From Flavobacteriaceae bacterium R38 (GTDB lineage: Bacteria; Bacteroidota; Bacteroidia; Flavobacteriales; Flavobacteriaceae), in NCBI GenBank assembly GCA_009901575.1, contig WXYP01000001.1:124001-188000 (forward strand): a DNA stretch of 64,000 nucleotides. The letters are read 5' to 3'. The first letter of the stretch is position 1. The number at the start of each line of letters is the position of its first letter. The notes under the pieces are model-generated. The model was not told where the DNA came from and made no database searches. It worked only from the letters and a program-made list of their open reading frames with translations. This document shows, piece after piece, positions 1 through 9,865 of this stretch. A program made the translations under genes and the position numbers.

Positions 1-42
1 GAATTTTTTCCTATTATTGGACTAATAAATAAACGTTAAAAA

Positions 43-1962
43 ATGAATATCAGACCTATACTCCTACTGTTTATTTGCGTCTTTTATTATGAAGCCTACA
101 GTCAAAATTTAGATTATTCTTATTTAAGTATTCCTGAAGGACTTACTAAAAAAGCCAATGCAATAGTTCGTTTAGACGAGACTGAAATCAATCTATCGTC
201 CTTAAGTAAAATGGAAGTGACTAGGCACCGGATAGTTACGATTTTAAATAAAAATGGCAGAGGTGCAGAAAATGCTTTTGTCAATTATGATCCTGGTATA
301 GAAATACGAAAAATAGAAGCACGTGTTTATGATCAGTTAGGGAAAGAAATAAGAAAAATTAAGAAAAACGATTTCAAAGATGTAAGTGCAGCTCAGGACT
401 TTTCCCTGTATGAAGACAATAGGGTGAAATATGTATCGTATACGCCAACATCATATCCTTATACTATTGAGATATCATATACTATTAGTACAAAAAATAC
501 AGCCTTTATTAGAGGCTGGCATCCTGTAGATGAATATTTAGTTAGTACTGAGAAAAGTAAATATAAGTTTATTCATAATAATAAAGTCAAATATAGAATT
601 AAGGAAAAGAATTTTGAAGGGTATGACATTATCAAAAAAAATGAAACAAATTACATTTCTTACGAATTGTCAAATCTACCTTCTGTTACCAGGGAGGATT
701 TGAGTCCTGCTTACCATAAAACCGAACCTTCTTTAATTGTAGGGCTGGATAAATTTCACTTAGAGGGTGTTGACGGACAGGCTAGTGATTGGAAATCAAT
801 GGGAAAATGGCAATACGATAAACTATTGACTAATAGAGATGATTTATCTCCTGAAACTATAGATAAAGTTTCAAGTATGCTTGCAGGAATTGATGATCCT
901 ATTGAAAAAGCTAAAAGAATCTACCAATACGTACAGGAAAATACAAGATACATTAGTGTGCAATTGGGAATTGGAGGGTGGATGCCTATTCATGCTAAAG
1001 AGGTAGATAAGGTAAAATATGGAGATTGTAAAGGACTAACAAACTATACCAAAGCACTATTAAAATCCCAGGGAATAGAATCTTACTACAGTGTTGTTTA
1101 TGCGGGTGATGGTTATGGAAAGAAAAATATGGAGCCAGGATTTGCTTCTATGCAAGGTAATCATGTGATATTGAATATTCCTAATGGAGAAGAAGATATC
1201 TGGCTAGAGTGTACGAGCCAGGTTTTACCCTTTGGATTTTTGGGGAATTTTACAGACGATAGGGATGTATTAGTAATAAAACCGGAAGGAGGAGAGATAA
1301 AAAGGACAAAATCATACATAAATGAAGAAAACAAGATGTTTACTAAAGCATCTTATAGTTTGTCTGAAACCGGAGAAATACAAGGAAAAGTAACGATAGA
1401 AACTAAAGGAATTCAATATAATAATCATTATCGAATTAAATCACTGTCAGATCAAAAACAGGACGAATATTATAAAAGATATTGGGGGAGCATTAATGGG
1501 TTAGAGGTCAATAATATTCAGCTTACCAACAATAAAAAAGCAATTCTTTTCAAAGAAGAAATAGATGTTGCTGCAAAACAATATGGAGAAATAATTAACG
1601 ACCGTATTTTGCTTCAGGTCAATGCTTTTGATGTAAATACTAATATCCCAAGAAGATATAGGAATAGAAAACAAGCATTTGAAATTATGAGAGGGTTTTT
1701 AGACGAAGATGAATTTACAATTACCCTGCCTGATGCTTTTTCTCCGGAATTATTAGTAACTCCAATTAAGATCGAAAATGATTTTGGTACTTATGAAGTG
1801 GAAATGGAAATGAAATCGGCAAAAGAACTTTTATACAAAAGAAAACTTTTTATTAAAAAAGGAACTTATGCCAAAGAAGATTACAACAAATACAGAAACT
1901 TCAGGAGGCAAATTGCTAAGAACGATAAGTTAAAACTAGTGTTAATTAAACAAAAAACATAA
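43..1962 (+). CDS. Secreted DUF3857/transglutaminase-like protein
   Basis: The 639-residue product starts with a signal peptide (hydrophobic stretch at about residues 4-20, ending YSQ), so it is exported to the periplasm or outer membrane. The middle holds a DUF3857-type beta domain followed by a transglutaminase-like core. The papain-like triad can be read as Cys329 (in YGDCKG), His374 (GNHVILNI) and Glu389 (WLECTS). The last position is usually Asp in the family. The substrate is unknown; the family is common in Bacteroidota and often sits in pairs, as here with the next gene 60 bp downstream. It may crosslink or cleave cell-surface material, but that is inference. Confidence 0.85.
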   Translation: MNIRPILLLFICVFYYEAYSQNLDYSYLSIPEGLTKKANAIVRLDETEINLSSLSKMEVTRHRIVTILNKNGRGAENAFVNYDPGIEIRKIEARVYDQLGKEIRKIKKNDFKDVSAAQDFSLYEDNRVKYVSYTPTSYPYTIEISYTISTKNTAFIRGWHPVDEYLVSTEKSKYKFIHNNKVKYRIKEKNFEGYDIIKKNETNYISYELSNLPSVTREDLSPAYHKTEPSLIVGLDKFHLEGVDGQASDWKSMGKWQYDKLLTNRDDLSPETIDKVSSMLAGIDDPIEKAKRIYQYVQENTRYISVQLGIGGWMPIHAKEVDKVKYGDCKGLTNYTKALLKSQGIESYYSVVYAGDGYGKKNMEPGFASMQGNHVILNIPNGEEDIWLECTSQVLPFGFLGNFTDDRDVLVIKPEGGEIKRTKSYINEENKMFTKASYSLSETGEIQGKVTIETKGIQYNNHYRIKSLSDQKQDEYYKRYWGSINGLEVNNIQLTNNKKAILFKEEIDVAAKQYGEIINDRILLQVNAFDVNTNIPRRYRNRKQAFEIMRGFLDEDEFTITLPDAFSPELLVTPIKIENDFGTYEVEMEMKSAKELLYKRKLFIKKGTYAKEDYNKYRNFRRQIAKNDKLKLVLIKQKT

Positions 1963-2022
1963 AAAAAACTCTGCATTAAATTAAAAAATAACCATACCAA
2001 TGTGTTCTTAAATAAATTAATT

Positions 2023-4044
2023 ATGAATAAATATCTATTAACAATTTTATCTGTAATAACATTAACAGGTTTTCTGGATGCACAAGATAATTTTAAACTT
2101 GGAAAAGTACCAAAAGAATTAGCAGCAGAGACTAATCATAAATTAGAAAAAGATACAGAAGCGGCTATTATTTATCAGAAAAAACGAAGCTATTTTAGTT
2201 ATAAACAAAATGATGGCTGGACATTGATAACTGAGGTAAAGCAAAGAATAAAAATTTATAATAAAGATGGTTTTGATTGGGCAACAACAGAAATTCCTCT
2301 ATATGTCTCGGGTTCAAATAAAGAAAAAGTGATATTTATAAAAGGAATAACAGTTAATATCAATGAAGGGAAATTAGTACAGACCAAACTTAAAAAAGAC
2401 GGTATTTTTAATGAAGAAATAAATAAAAACAGGAGGAGGACTAAAATAACAATGCCTAATGTCAAAGCAGGAAGTGTTTTAGACCTTCAATACAAAATTG
2501 TGTCTCCTTTTTATACGAGTTTAGATGAATTTTCACTTCAACATAGTATCCCTGTAGATTATGCAGAAGTTGATGTAGAAATACCAGAGTATTTTGTGTT
2601 TAAAACGCATAGTAAAGGTTATTATCCGATTGTGTTTAATCAATCTAAAAAAAAGAGAACAATTAATTTACAATTTAAAGAAAGAGCCGGATTAGATGGT
2701 AGTTCCCGGGTAAAAACTACAGTTTCCACTGAAGCTGTTGAACTTATGGAGAATACTTATAGTATTATAGCGAAAGATGTGCCTTCTATGAAAAGTGAAG
2801 GTTATACGAATAACATTAATAATTATAGAACTGCAATAAAGTTTGAACTAACTTCAACTCGTTTTCCAGGCTCTCCTTATAAAAATTACGCAACTAGCTG
2901 GGAAACTGTAGCTAAAAACATTTATGGTTTTAATAGCTTTGGGGGAGAACTTAACAAAAGTAGTTATTTTAAAAAAGAAGTAGATGAACTTGTAAGTTCA
3001 ACATCAGATAAATTACGGAGGACAGCGCTGATTTTTGATTATGTAAAATCTAAGATGAACTGGAATGGTTATTATGGTTTTACAACAGATTTAGGAGTTA
3101 AAAATGCATTTAAAGAACAAAAAGGAAATGTAGCAGATATAAACCTTATGTTAACGGCGATGTTGCGTCATGTGGGCGTTGATGCTAATCCGGTTTTAGT
3201 GAGCACAAAAGGACATGGAATTCCGTTGGTTCCTACCAGGGAAGGATTCAATTACGTAATCACTGCAGTTAAATTAGAACAAGGAATGATTTTGTTGGAT
3301 GCTACAGATAAATATTCCTATCCTAATGTATTGCCAGAGAGAGTTTTAAACTGGGATGGAATGCTTATCAAAAAGAATGGTAGTACACAAAATATTAATC
3401 TATTACCTTCAAAGAAAACCAAAGAAATATATATGGTTAGTGCTAAAGTATCAGAAGATGGAACAGCAGAAGGTAAATTGAGAATGCAATGTAGTGATCA
3501 AATGGCTCTGTATTTTAGACAAAACCTATTGAGACAAGATAGAGAGCAATATTTAGAAGACCTTGAAAATAAGTTTGAAGGAATGGAGATTTCAGAATAT
3601 AAAATCGCTAATGGAAAAGATATTTCTAAGCCTATTGTAGAATCTTATAATTTCTTTAAAGAAGATGTTACCGAGGAGATAGGAGGGAAGTTGTATATCA
3701 ATCCGATGCTATTATTTGCACAAAAAGAAAACCCATTCAAAGCGCAGAAAAGAGAATATCCTGTAGATTTTAAATATCCAAATCAAAAGAAATTTACCAT
3801 AATTCTTGAAATCCCTGAAAATTATCAGGTAGAATCATTACCTGAGAATAAAGCTTTAGGATTGCCGGATAACCTGGGGACTTTTAAATTTAATATAGTT
3901 AGCAAAGGCAATAAGATCCAGTTAATTGTAACTCAAGATATAAACAATTCATTAATCCCTGCTATCTACTACGAGTCTTTAAAAGAGTATTATAACCAGG
4001 TTGTAGCTAAAGAATCTGAGAAAATAATTTTAAGTAAAGTATAA
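2023..4044 (+). CDS. Secreted DUF3857/DUF3858 protein, catalytically degenerate transglutaminase fold
   Basis: I chose the ATG at 2023 because it opens directly into a signal peptide (MNKYLLTILSVITLTGF..DAQ); an in-frame GTG at 2002 adds seven residues. The 673-residue protein has the same layout as its upstream neighbour, with a C-terminal DUF3858-like part. In the core the family's catalytic Cys is Val370 (KGNVADIN), and the usual NH before the second strand reads NYVITAV, so Cys and His are both missing. It is probably a non-enzymatic partner of the upstream protein. A strong terminator follows at 4066, so the two genes make a closed unit. Confidence 0.82.
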   Translation: MNKYLLTILSVITLTGFLDAQDNFKLGKVPKELAAETNHKLEKDTEAAIIYQKKRSYFSYKQNDGWTLITEVKQRIKIYNKDGFDWATTEIPLYVSGSNKEKVIFIKGITVNINEGKLVQTKLKKDGIFNEEINKNRRRTKITMPNVKAGSVLDLQYKIVSPFYTSLDEFSLQHSIPVDYAEVDVEIPEYFVFKTHSKGYYPIVFNQSKKKRTINLQFKERAGLDGSSRVKTTVSTEAVELMENTYSIIAKDVPSMKSEGYTNNINNYRTAIKFELTSTRFPGSPYKNYATSWETVAKNIYGFNSFGGELNKSSYFKKEVDELVSSTSDKLRRTALIFDYVKSKMNWNGYYGFTTDLGVKNAFKEQKGNVADINLMLTAMLRHVGVDANPVLVSTKGHGIPLVPTREGFNYVITAVKLEQGMILLDATDKYSYPNVLPERVLNWDGMLIKKNGSTQNINLLPSKKTKEIYMVSAKVSEDGTAEGKLRMQCSDQMALYFRQNLLRQDREQYLEDLENKFEGMEISEYKIANGKDISKPIVESYNFFKEDVTEEIGGKLYINPMLLFAQKENPFKAQKREYPVDFKYPNQKKFTIILEIPENYQVESLPENKALGLPDNLGTFKFNIVSKGNKIQLIVTQDINNSLIPAIYYESLKEYYNQVVAKESEKIILSKV

Positions 4045-4065
4045 AGTTTAATCTCCAAACTAATT

Positions 4066-4107
4066 AAAAGTTCTGTTCTGTAATTAATATTAGAACAGAA
4101 CTTTTTT
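4066..4107 (+). terminator. Rho-independent terminator after the DUF3857 pair
   Basis: An inverted repeat with arms aaaagttctgttct and agaacagaactttt (14 bp, 12-nt loop) runs into a T tract. It lies 22 bp after the stop of the second transglutaminase-like gene and before the MazG-type gene. Confidence 0.85.
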
Positions 4108-4155
4108 AATTTAATAAGAATCGATGATATTTGTAATCATCTAAATTTTTAAGAA

Positions 4156-4482
4156 ATGAAACTTAAGCATGCCCAATTAGAGGTTGATAATTGGATTAAA
4201 ACACATGGAGTACGTTACTTTAACGAACTTACTAATATGGCGCAACTTACAGAAGAAGTTGGCGAGGTAGCACGTATTATTGCCCGTAGATATGGGGAGC
4301 AAAGTGAAAAGGAAAGCGATAAGGCAAAAGATTTAGGTGAAGAACTGGCAGATGTTGTCTTCGTGGTACTTTGTTTAGCCAATCAAACGGGTATTGATCT
4401 TCAGGAAGCTTTTGATAAAAAAATGGAGAAAAAAACAAAGCGTGATCATGATAGGCATCATAATAATGAGAAGTTGAAATAA
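4156..4482 (+). CDS. MazG-type nucleotide pyrophosphohydrolase
   Basis: The product is 108 residues, the size of single-domain all-alpha NTP pyrophosphohydrolases. The two metal-binding acidic motifs are visible: EEVGE near residues 33-37 and EELAD near 62-66, which bind Mg2+ and hydrolyse NTPs or dNTPs to the monophosphate plus pyrophosphate. A Lys/His-rich charged tail follows. The likely role is house-cleaning of non-canonical nucleotides in the cytoplasm; the exact substrate cannot be read from the sequence. It precedes aroA by 88 bp on the same strand. Confidence 0.85.
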   Translation: MKLKHAQLEVDNWIKTHGVRYFNELTNMAQLTEEVGEVARIIARRYGEQSEKESDKAKDLGEELADVVFVVLCLANQTGIDLQEAFDKKMEKKTKRDHDRHHNNEKLK

Positions 4483-4570
4483 GTCTTTAATAGTGCATAT
4501 CTTTGCTCAACATACCTGTAAAATCAGGAATGTTTTTTCATAAAAATTGTATTGCTAAATAAACTGCCGG

Positions 4571-5803
4571 GTGAATTTAAAATTAACATCGCAAACAGAT
4601 GATATATCGGCATCTGTCAAAATAACAGGGTCAAAAAGTGAAAGTAATCGTCTATTACTTTTACAGGCTTTATATCCGAATATCCGATTGATTAATGTTT
4701 CCAATTCTGATGATTCTAATGCAATGAAAAAAGCATTGACTACAGAAGATAAACTGATAGATATTCATCATGCAGGAACGACAATGCGATTTCTTACTTC
4801 GTTTTTTTCTGTTCAGGATAATAAAGAAATTGTCCTTACCGGTTCAGAAAGAATGAAAGAACGTCCGATACAAATATTGGTAGAAGCGTTAAGAAAACTG
4901 GGAGCAATAATTGCATATGAAGAAAATGAAGGATACCCTCCTCTTCGTATAAAAGGGCAAATCCTCAAAAAGAATGAAGTCTCTTTAAAAGCAAATGTAA
5001 GTAGTCAATATATTTCTTCCTTATTGTTAATCGCTCCGAAGCTGGAAAACGGATTAATACTTAAATTAGAAGGAGAAATTACTTCGCGTCCTTACCTGCA
5101 AATGACCCTGGAATTACTTTCTGAATTAGGAATAAAAAATACATTTATTGAAAATACTATTAAAGTTGTTCCAACAAAAACGATTCAAGATAAAGAAATG
5201 GTTGTAGAATCCGATTGGAGTTCTGCTTCCTATTTTTATGGAATAGCCGCACTTTCTAAAACAGCAGATATAACATTGTCCAGTTATAAGAAAAGTAGTC
5301 TTCAGGGAGATAGTGTGATTGTAGAAATATACAAACACTTTGGGATAGAAACAGAATTTGGGGAGAATTCTATTCGGATTATAAAAAAAGCAAATAGTAA
5401 GAAATCAGAAAATATAGAATTAGATCTAACTCATGCTCCTGATATAGCCCAGACTATTGCAGTAAGTTGTTTTGGGAACGGAATAGGATGCCATTTAACA
5501 GGGTTACATACTTTAAAAATAAAAGAAACAGACCGTTTAGAGGCATTAAAAACTGAACTTACCAATTTAGGTGCCAAAATTGAAGTAACAGATAAAACAC
5601 TAACGCTTTACCCTTCAGAGAAGATAAATGAAAATATAGAAATAGCTACTTATAATGATCATCGGATGGCGATGGCATTTGCTCCATTAGCATTAAAAGC
5701 GCCGGTTAAAATTAAAAATGCTGAGGTAGTTTCTAAATCATATCCCGATTTTTGGAAAGACATGAAAAAAGTGGGAATTATCAACCATTCCTATAACATG
5801 TAA
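4571..5803 (+). CDS. aroA: 3-phosphoshikimate 1-carboxyvinyltransferase (EPSP synthase)
   Basis: AroA transfers the enolpyruvyl group of PEP to shikimate-3-phosphate, step six of the shikimate pathway. The 410-residue protein shows the substrate-binding GSKSESNR near the N-terminus, GTTMRFL, the PD-containing segment THAPDIAQT, KETDRLEAL and the C-terminal YNDHRMAMA. The start is a GTG; no better ATG gives the conserved N-terminus. It is slightly shorter than the E. coli enzyme (427), as is common in Bacteroidota. Confidence 0.95.
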   Translation: MNLKLTSQTDDISASVKITGSKSESNRLLLLQALYPNIRLINVSNSDDSNAMKKALTTEDKLIDIHHAGTTMRFLTSFFSVQDNKEIVLTGSERMKERPIQILVEALRKLGAIIAYEENEGYPPLRIKGQILKKNEVSLKANVSSQYISSLLLIAPKLENGLILKLEGEITSRPYLQMTLELLSELGIKNTFIENTIKVVPTKTIQDKEMVVESDWSSASYFYGIAALSKTADITLSSYKKSSLQGDSVIVEIYKHFGIETEFGENSIRIIKKANSKKSENIELDLTHAPDIAQTIAVSCFGNGIGCHLTGLHTLKIKETDRLEALKTELTNLGAKIEVTDKTLTLYPSEKINENIEIATYNDHRMAMAFAPLALKAPVKIKNAEVVSKSYPDFWKDMKKVGIINHSYNM

Positions 5804-5833
5804 AATTACAAATAGTAAATAATCATAGATTTA

Positions 5834-5866
5834 CTTGACAACGCCTATAGCCAGATTGTATATTTG
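5834..5866 (+). promoter_or_regulatory. Candidate sigma-A promoter of queA
   Basis: TATATTTG at 5859-5866 matches the Bacteroidota -7 element TAnnTTTG. A -33-like cTTG at 5834-5837 lies 21 bp upstream. The queA ATG at 5900 follows about 34 nt after the -7 element. Confidence 0.5.
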
Positions 5867-5899
5867 CAGCTTCATTTTTAAAAATATAACCTATTTTAT

Positions 5900-6949
5900 A
5901 TGAAATTATCTCATTTTAATTTTGACCTTCCAAAAGACCTTTTAGCAGAATATCCATCAGAAGATAGAGATGAAGCTCGCTTAATGGTTGTAAATAGAAA
6001 AGAAGGTACTATAGAGCATAAATACTTCAAAGATCTTATTGATTATTTTGATACGGGAGATGTAATGGTGTTAAATAATACAAAAGTATTTCCTGCTCGT
6101 TTATATGGTAATAAAGAAAAGACTGGAGCTCGTATTGAAGTTTTTCTTTTAAGAGAATTAAATGCAGAGCAACGTCTTTGGGATGTTTTAGTTGATCCGG
6201 CCAGAAAAATTAGAATAGGGAATAAGCTGTATTTTGGAGATGATGAGACTCTGGTAGCAGAAGTAATTGATAACACTACTTCCAGAGGTAGAACCTTACG
6301 ATTTTTATATGATGGTTCTTATGAAGAGTTTAGAAAGAAACTAAAAACTTTAGGAGAAACTCCGCTGCCAAAATATATCAAACGAGAAGTAGAACCAGAA
6401 GATGAAGAGCGTTATCAAACAATTTACGCTAAGTATGAAGGTGCAGTTGCAGCACCTACTGCAGGATTACATTTCTCAAAACATTTGTTAAAAAGATTAG
6501 AAATAAAAGGGGTTGACTTTGCAGAACTCACCTTGCATGTTGGATTAGGTACTTTTAACCCGGTAGAAGTTGAAGATCTTTCCAAACATAAAATGGATAG
6601 TGAAGAATTAACTATAGACACTACTGCTTGTGATGTTGTAAACACGGCTAAATCCAATAAAAGAAAAGTGTGTGCTGTAGGTACAACTGTGATGAGAGGA
6701 CTGGAAAGTTCTGTTTCTTCAGATAAAACCTTGAACACATTTGAAGGATGGACCAATAAATTTATTTTTCCTCCATATGATTTTAGTATTGCAGATTGTA
6801 TGATCACAAACTTTCATACACCTAAATCTACTTTATTAATGATGGTCTCTGCATTTGCAGGGCATGATTTAATGAAAGAGGCCTATAAGCAAGCGGTTAA
6901 AGAAAAATACCGTTTCTATTCTTATGGAGATGCAATGCTTATATTGTAA
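5900..6949 (+). CDS. queA: S-adenosylmethionine:tRNA ribosyltransferase-isomerase
   Basis: QueA moves the ribosyl part of SAM onto preQ1 at tRNA position 34 to give epoxyqueuosine. The 349 residues match the usual length. Visible family blocks are the N-terminal [19 protein letters not shown] with [20 protein letters not shown], the [10 protein letters not shown] motif near 180, [11 protein letters not shown] and the C-terminal [20 protein letters not shown] and [10 protein letters not shown]. It has its own promoter and a strong terminator, so it appears monocistronic. Confidence 0.96.
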   Translation: MKLSHFNFDLPKDLLAEYPSEDRDEARLMVVNRKEGTIEHKYFKDLIDYFDTGDVMVLNNTKVFPARLYGNKEKTGARIEVFLLRELNAEQRLWDVLVDPARKIRIGNKLYFGDDETLVAEVIDNTTSRGRTLRFLYDGSYEEFRKKLKTLGETPLPKYIKREVEPEDEERYQTIYAKYEGAVAAPTAGLHFSKHLLKRLEIKGVDFAELTLHVGLGTFNPVEVEDLSKHKMDSEELTIDTTACDVVNTAKSNKRKVCAVGTTVMRGLESSVSSDKTLNTFEGWTNKFIFPPYDFSIADCMITNFHTPKSTLLMMVSAFAGHDLMKEAYKQAVKEKYRFYSYGDAMLIL

Positions 6950-6965
6950 TTGAATCGATACAAAT

Positions 6966-7004
6966 AAAAAGAGAAGTCCCGTAAACTACGGGACTTCTCT
7001 TTTT
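6966..7004 (+). terminator. Rho-independent terminator after queA
   Basis: Two perfect 14-bp arms (6970-6983 and 6987-7000, core gaagtcccgta) enclose a 3-nt loop. A tracts on one side and T tracts on the other would let it work in either direction. Confidence 0.9.
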
Positions 7005-7065
7005 ACGAATTATTTTAAAACACTCCTTAATAATTTTATAATTTAAATCTACCTATTTTTGTACA

Positions 7066-8106
7066 ATGCATCCGGTTAAAAAAGACGTTAGAGCACTTAC
7101 TAAAGAACAACTCAGGCAATTTTTTGAAAGCCAGGGAGAAAAAGCATTTAGAGGAAATCAGGTATATGAATGGTTGTGGATTAAAAGTGCACATTCTTTT
7201 GATGTAATGACTAATCTTTCTAAAGAGGTTAGAGCCATGCTGGAAGCTCATTTTGTAATCAATCATATTAAAGTAGATCAGATGCAACGCAGTAGTGATG
7301 GAACTATCAAGAATGCTGTGCGATTGCATGATGACTTGGTTGTAGAATCTGTTTTAATACCAACATCCAAAAGAACTACAGCTTGCGTGTCGAGCCAGGT
7401 AGGATGTAGTTTAGATTGTAAGTTCTGTGCAACGGCCAGGTTGAAACGAATGAGAAATTTGAATCCGGATGAAATTTATGATCAGGTGGTTGCTATTGAT
7501 AATGAAAGTAGATTGTATTTTGACAGGCCCTTGAGTAATATTGTGTTTATGGGAATGGGAGAACCACTCATGAATTATAATAATGTTCTTAAAGCAGTTG
7601 CCAAAATTACATCTAAAGAAGGTTTAAGAATGTCTCCAAGAAGAATCACAATTTCTACTTCCGGTGTTCCAAAAATGATTAAAAAACTGGCAGACGATCA
7701 GGTGAAGTTTAAACTTGCGGTTTCTCTTCACTCTGCAATAGATGAAGTGAGAACTTCTATTATGCCTTTCAATGAAAACTTTCCACTTTCAGATCTTAGA
7801 GAAGCTTTAGAATATTGGTACCAGAAAACCAAAAGCAGAATTACATACGAATATGTAGTATGGAAAGGTATTAACGATCAATTAAAAGATGTAAAAGCGT
7901 TAATCAACTTTTGTAAATTCGCGCCTTCTAAAGTGAATCTTATTGAATATAATCCTATTGATGATGGAGATTTTAAACAAGCCGATGAGGAAGCCATAGA
8001 TATGTATGTTCGTTTTTTGGAGCAAAACGGAATTGTTGTAACTGTCCGTCGTTCCAGAGGAAAAGATATTGATGCAGCTTGTGGACAATTGGCAAATAAA
8101 TCTTGA
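7066..8106 (+). CDS. rlmN: 23S rRNA/tRNA adenine-C2 methyltransferase (radical SAM)
   Basis: RlmN methylates C2 of A2503 in 23S rRNA and A37 of some tRNAs. The protein has 346 residues. It shows ACVSSQVGCSLDCKFCAT with the CxxxCxxC 4Fe-4S motif, the GMGEP motif typical of RlmN (MGMGEPLMNY), and the C-terminal methyl-carrying cysteine in AACGQLA. A TAttTTTG sequence at 7054-7061 lies only 4 nt before the ATG, which would make a nearly leaderless mRNA if used. Confidence 0.95.
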   Translation: MHPVKKDVRALTKEQLRQFFESQGEKAFRGNQVYEWLWIKSAHSFDVMTNLSKEVRAMLEAHFVINHIKVDQMQRSSDGTIKNAVRLHDDLVVESVLIPTSKRTTACVSSQVGCSLDCKFCATARLKRMRNLNPDEIYDQVVAIDNESRLYFDRPLSNIVFMGMGEPLMNYNNVLKAVAKITSKEGLRMSPRRITISTSGVPKMIKKLADDQVKFKLAVSLHSAIDEVRTSIMPFNENFPLSDLREALEYWYQKTKSRITYEYVVWKGINDQLKDVKALINFCKFAPSKVNLIEYNPIDDGDFKQADEEAIDMYVRFLEQNGIVVTVRRSRGKDIDAACGQLANKS

Positions 8107-8184
8107 CAAACGTTTTTATTATACTTTTGGTATCACATACTTTTTTAGTAGGTTTGTGATGAATATTTAAATCAGTCTCTGACT

Positions 8185-9162
8185 GTGAAAATCGTAGAAC
8201 AGATTAAAGAACCCATTCATGATGAAATGGAGCTTTTTGAAAAAAAGTTCTACGATTCTATGTCTTCTAAAGTTGCACTACTCAACCGTATCACACATTA
8301 TATAGTTAACAGAAAAGGAAAACAGATGCGACCTATGTTTGTTTTTCTGGTTGCTAAAATGATTTCCAACGGGAAAGTGAACGAACGAACCTATAGAGGG
8401 GCTTCTGTTATAGAGCTTATCCACACAGCAACTTTGGTGCATGATGATGTGGTAGATGATAGTAACCGCAGGCGTGGTTTTTTCTCCATAAATGCACTTT
8501 GGAAAAATAAAATTGCTGTTTTAGTAGGTGATTACCTATTGTCTAAAGGATTATTACTCTCTATAGATAATGGAGATTTTGACCTCCTGAAAATTATTTC
8601 AGTTGCCGTTCGTGAAATGAGTGAAGGAGAATTACTTCAGATTGAAAAAGCAAGAAGGCTGGATATCACAGAAGATGTCTATTATGAAATTATTCGTCAG
8701 AAGACAGCAACACTTATTGCTTCATGCTGCGCCCTGGGAGCCGGTTCTGTAAAACCTGAATCTGAAGAAGTGCAAAAGATGAGAAAATTTGGCGAACTCA
8801 TTGGGATGGCTTTTCAGATTAAAGACGATTTGTTTGATTATGGAGATGCTCGTATTGGAAAACCTACGGGAATAGACATTAAAGAACAAAAAATGACACT
8901 TCCGCTTATCTATACACTTAATCATGTTTCTCAAAAAGAAAAGAACTGGTTGATTAATTCAGTGAAAAATCATAATAAGGATAAGAAACGAGTTAAAGAA
9001 GTTATTGCTTTGGTAAAGGAAAAAGGAGGACTGACTTATGCAGAACAAAAAATGAAAGCATTTCAGCAAGAAGCACTGACTATACTTTCAGATTATCCCG
9101 ATTCAAGCTATAAAAACGCATTAGAGTTGATGGTTAACTATGTTATTGATAGAAAAAAATAG
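8185..9162 (+). CDS. Trans-polyprenyl diphosphate synthase
   Basis: The enzyme condenses isopentenyl diphosphate onto allylic diphosphates to build long all-trans chains, probably the menaquinone side chain in this phylum. Both Asp-rich motifs are present: DDVVDD at about 92-97 and DDLFD at about 213-217, with RRR after the first. Length is 325 residues, typical for IspB-like enzymes. The start is a GTG (MKIVEQIKEP). Chain length cannot be predicted safely. Confidence 0.92.
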   Translation: MKIVEQIKEPIHDEMELFEKKFYDSMSSKVALLNRITHYIVNRKGKQMRPMFVFLVAKMISNGKVNERTYRGASVIELIHTATLVHDDVVDDSNRRRGFFSINALWKNKIAVLVGDYLLSKGLLLSIDNGDFDLLKIISVAVREMSEGELLQIEKARRLDITEDVYYEIIRQKTATLIASCCALGAGSVKPESEEVQKMRKFGELIGMAFQIKDDLFDYGDARIGKPTGIDIKEQKMTLPLIYTLNHVSQKEKNWLINSVKNHNKDKKRVKEVIALVKEKGGLTYAEQKMKAFQQEALTILSDYPDSSYKNALELMVNYVIDRKK

Positions 9163-9301
9163 ATTTTTTTATTGTAACAAATACCATTTAAACACTTCTT
9201 TAATATAAATCGAATTAAAAAAAATAGATTTTTTTGTGTGACGAGGCAACCCTCGATAAAATATTTGCGTCTATATAAAAAGAAAACCTGATCATTTGCT
9301 T

Positions 9302-9865
9302 TTGAAAGTAGTTCAATTATATAAAAACGAAACAGATCTGATAAAAAAGGCTACGAAGAATAATCGTGAAGCGCAGCATTATTTATTTGTAACCTATTCG
9401 CCAAAAATGTTGAGCATTTGCAGGCAGTATATAAATGACATTCATTATGCAGAAGATGTAATGATAAGTGGGTTTTCAAAAGTTTTTACACATTTAAAGA
9501 GCTTTAAATTTGAAGGAAGTTTTGAAGGTTGGATACGAAAGATAATGGTAAGGGAGTGTATTTCATTTTTGAGGACTAGAAAAAAAATGACATTTATAGA
9601 AGAAAGTCCGCAAAACTATAAAGAAATAGCTATAGATGCTGTTGCTTCTCTTGAGGTTGATGAAATTCAGCAGTTGATAGATGAGCTTCCCGAAGGATAT
9701 CGTACTGTATTTGTAATGCAGGCTATTGAAGGATACAGTCATAAAGAAATAGCAGAGTTTTTGCAGATTTCAGAAGGAACTTCAAAATCTCAATTGTTTA
9801 AAGCAAGGAAAATGTTGAAAGAGAATTTTTTAAAACGAAACACACAAAGAAATGGCACTAAATAA
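9302..9865 (+). CDS. RNA polymerase ECF sigma factor
   Basis: A 187-residue sigma-70 protein with region 2 (YSPKMLSICRQYI..AEDVMISGFSKVF..SFEGWIRKI) and region 4 (LPEGYRTVFVMQAIEGYSHKEIAEFLQISEGTSKSQL) and nothing between them, hence an ECF factor. TTG codons at 9296 and 9302 are both possible starts; 9302 gives the MKVVQLYKNE start I expect for flavobacterial relatives. It overlaps the next gene by 14 bp, so the two are translationally coupled and the neighbour may control it. Confidence 0.88.
   Translation: MKVVQLYKNETDLIKKATKNNREAQHYLFVTYSPKMLSICRQYINDIHYAEDVMISGFSKVFTHLKSFKFEGSFEGWIRKIMVRECISFLRTRKKMTFIEESPQNYKEIAIDAVASLEVDEIQQLIDELPEGYRTVFVMQAIEGYSHKEIAEFLQISEGTSKSQLFKARKMLKENFLKRNTQRNGTK

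Noticed and set aside
7054-7061. Leaderless rlmN promoter TAttTTTG
   Set aside because: The -7 match is good but no -33 element is visible, and such words are frequent by chance in AT-rich DNA, so I do not list it as a feature.
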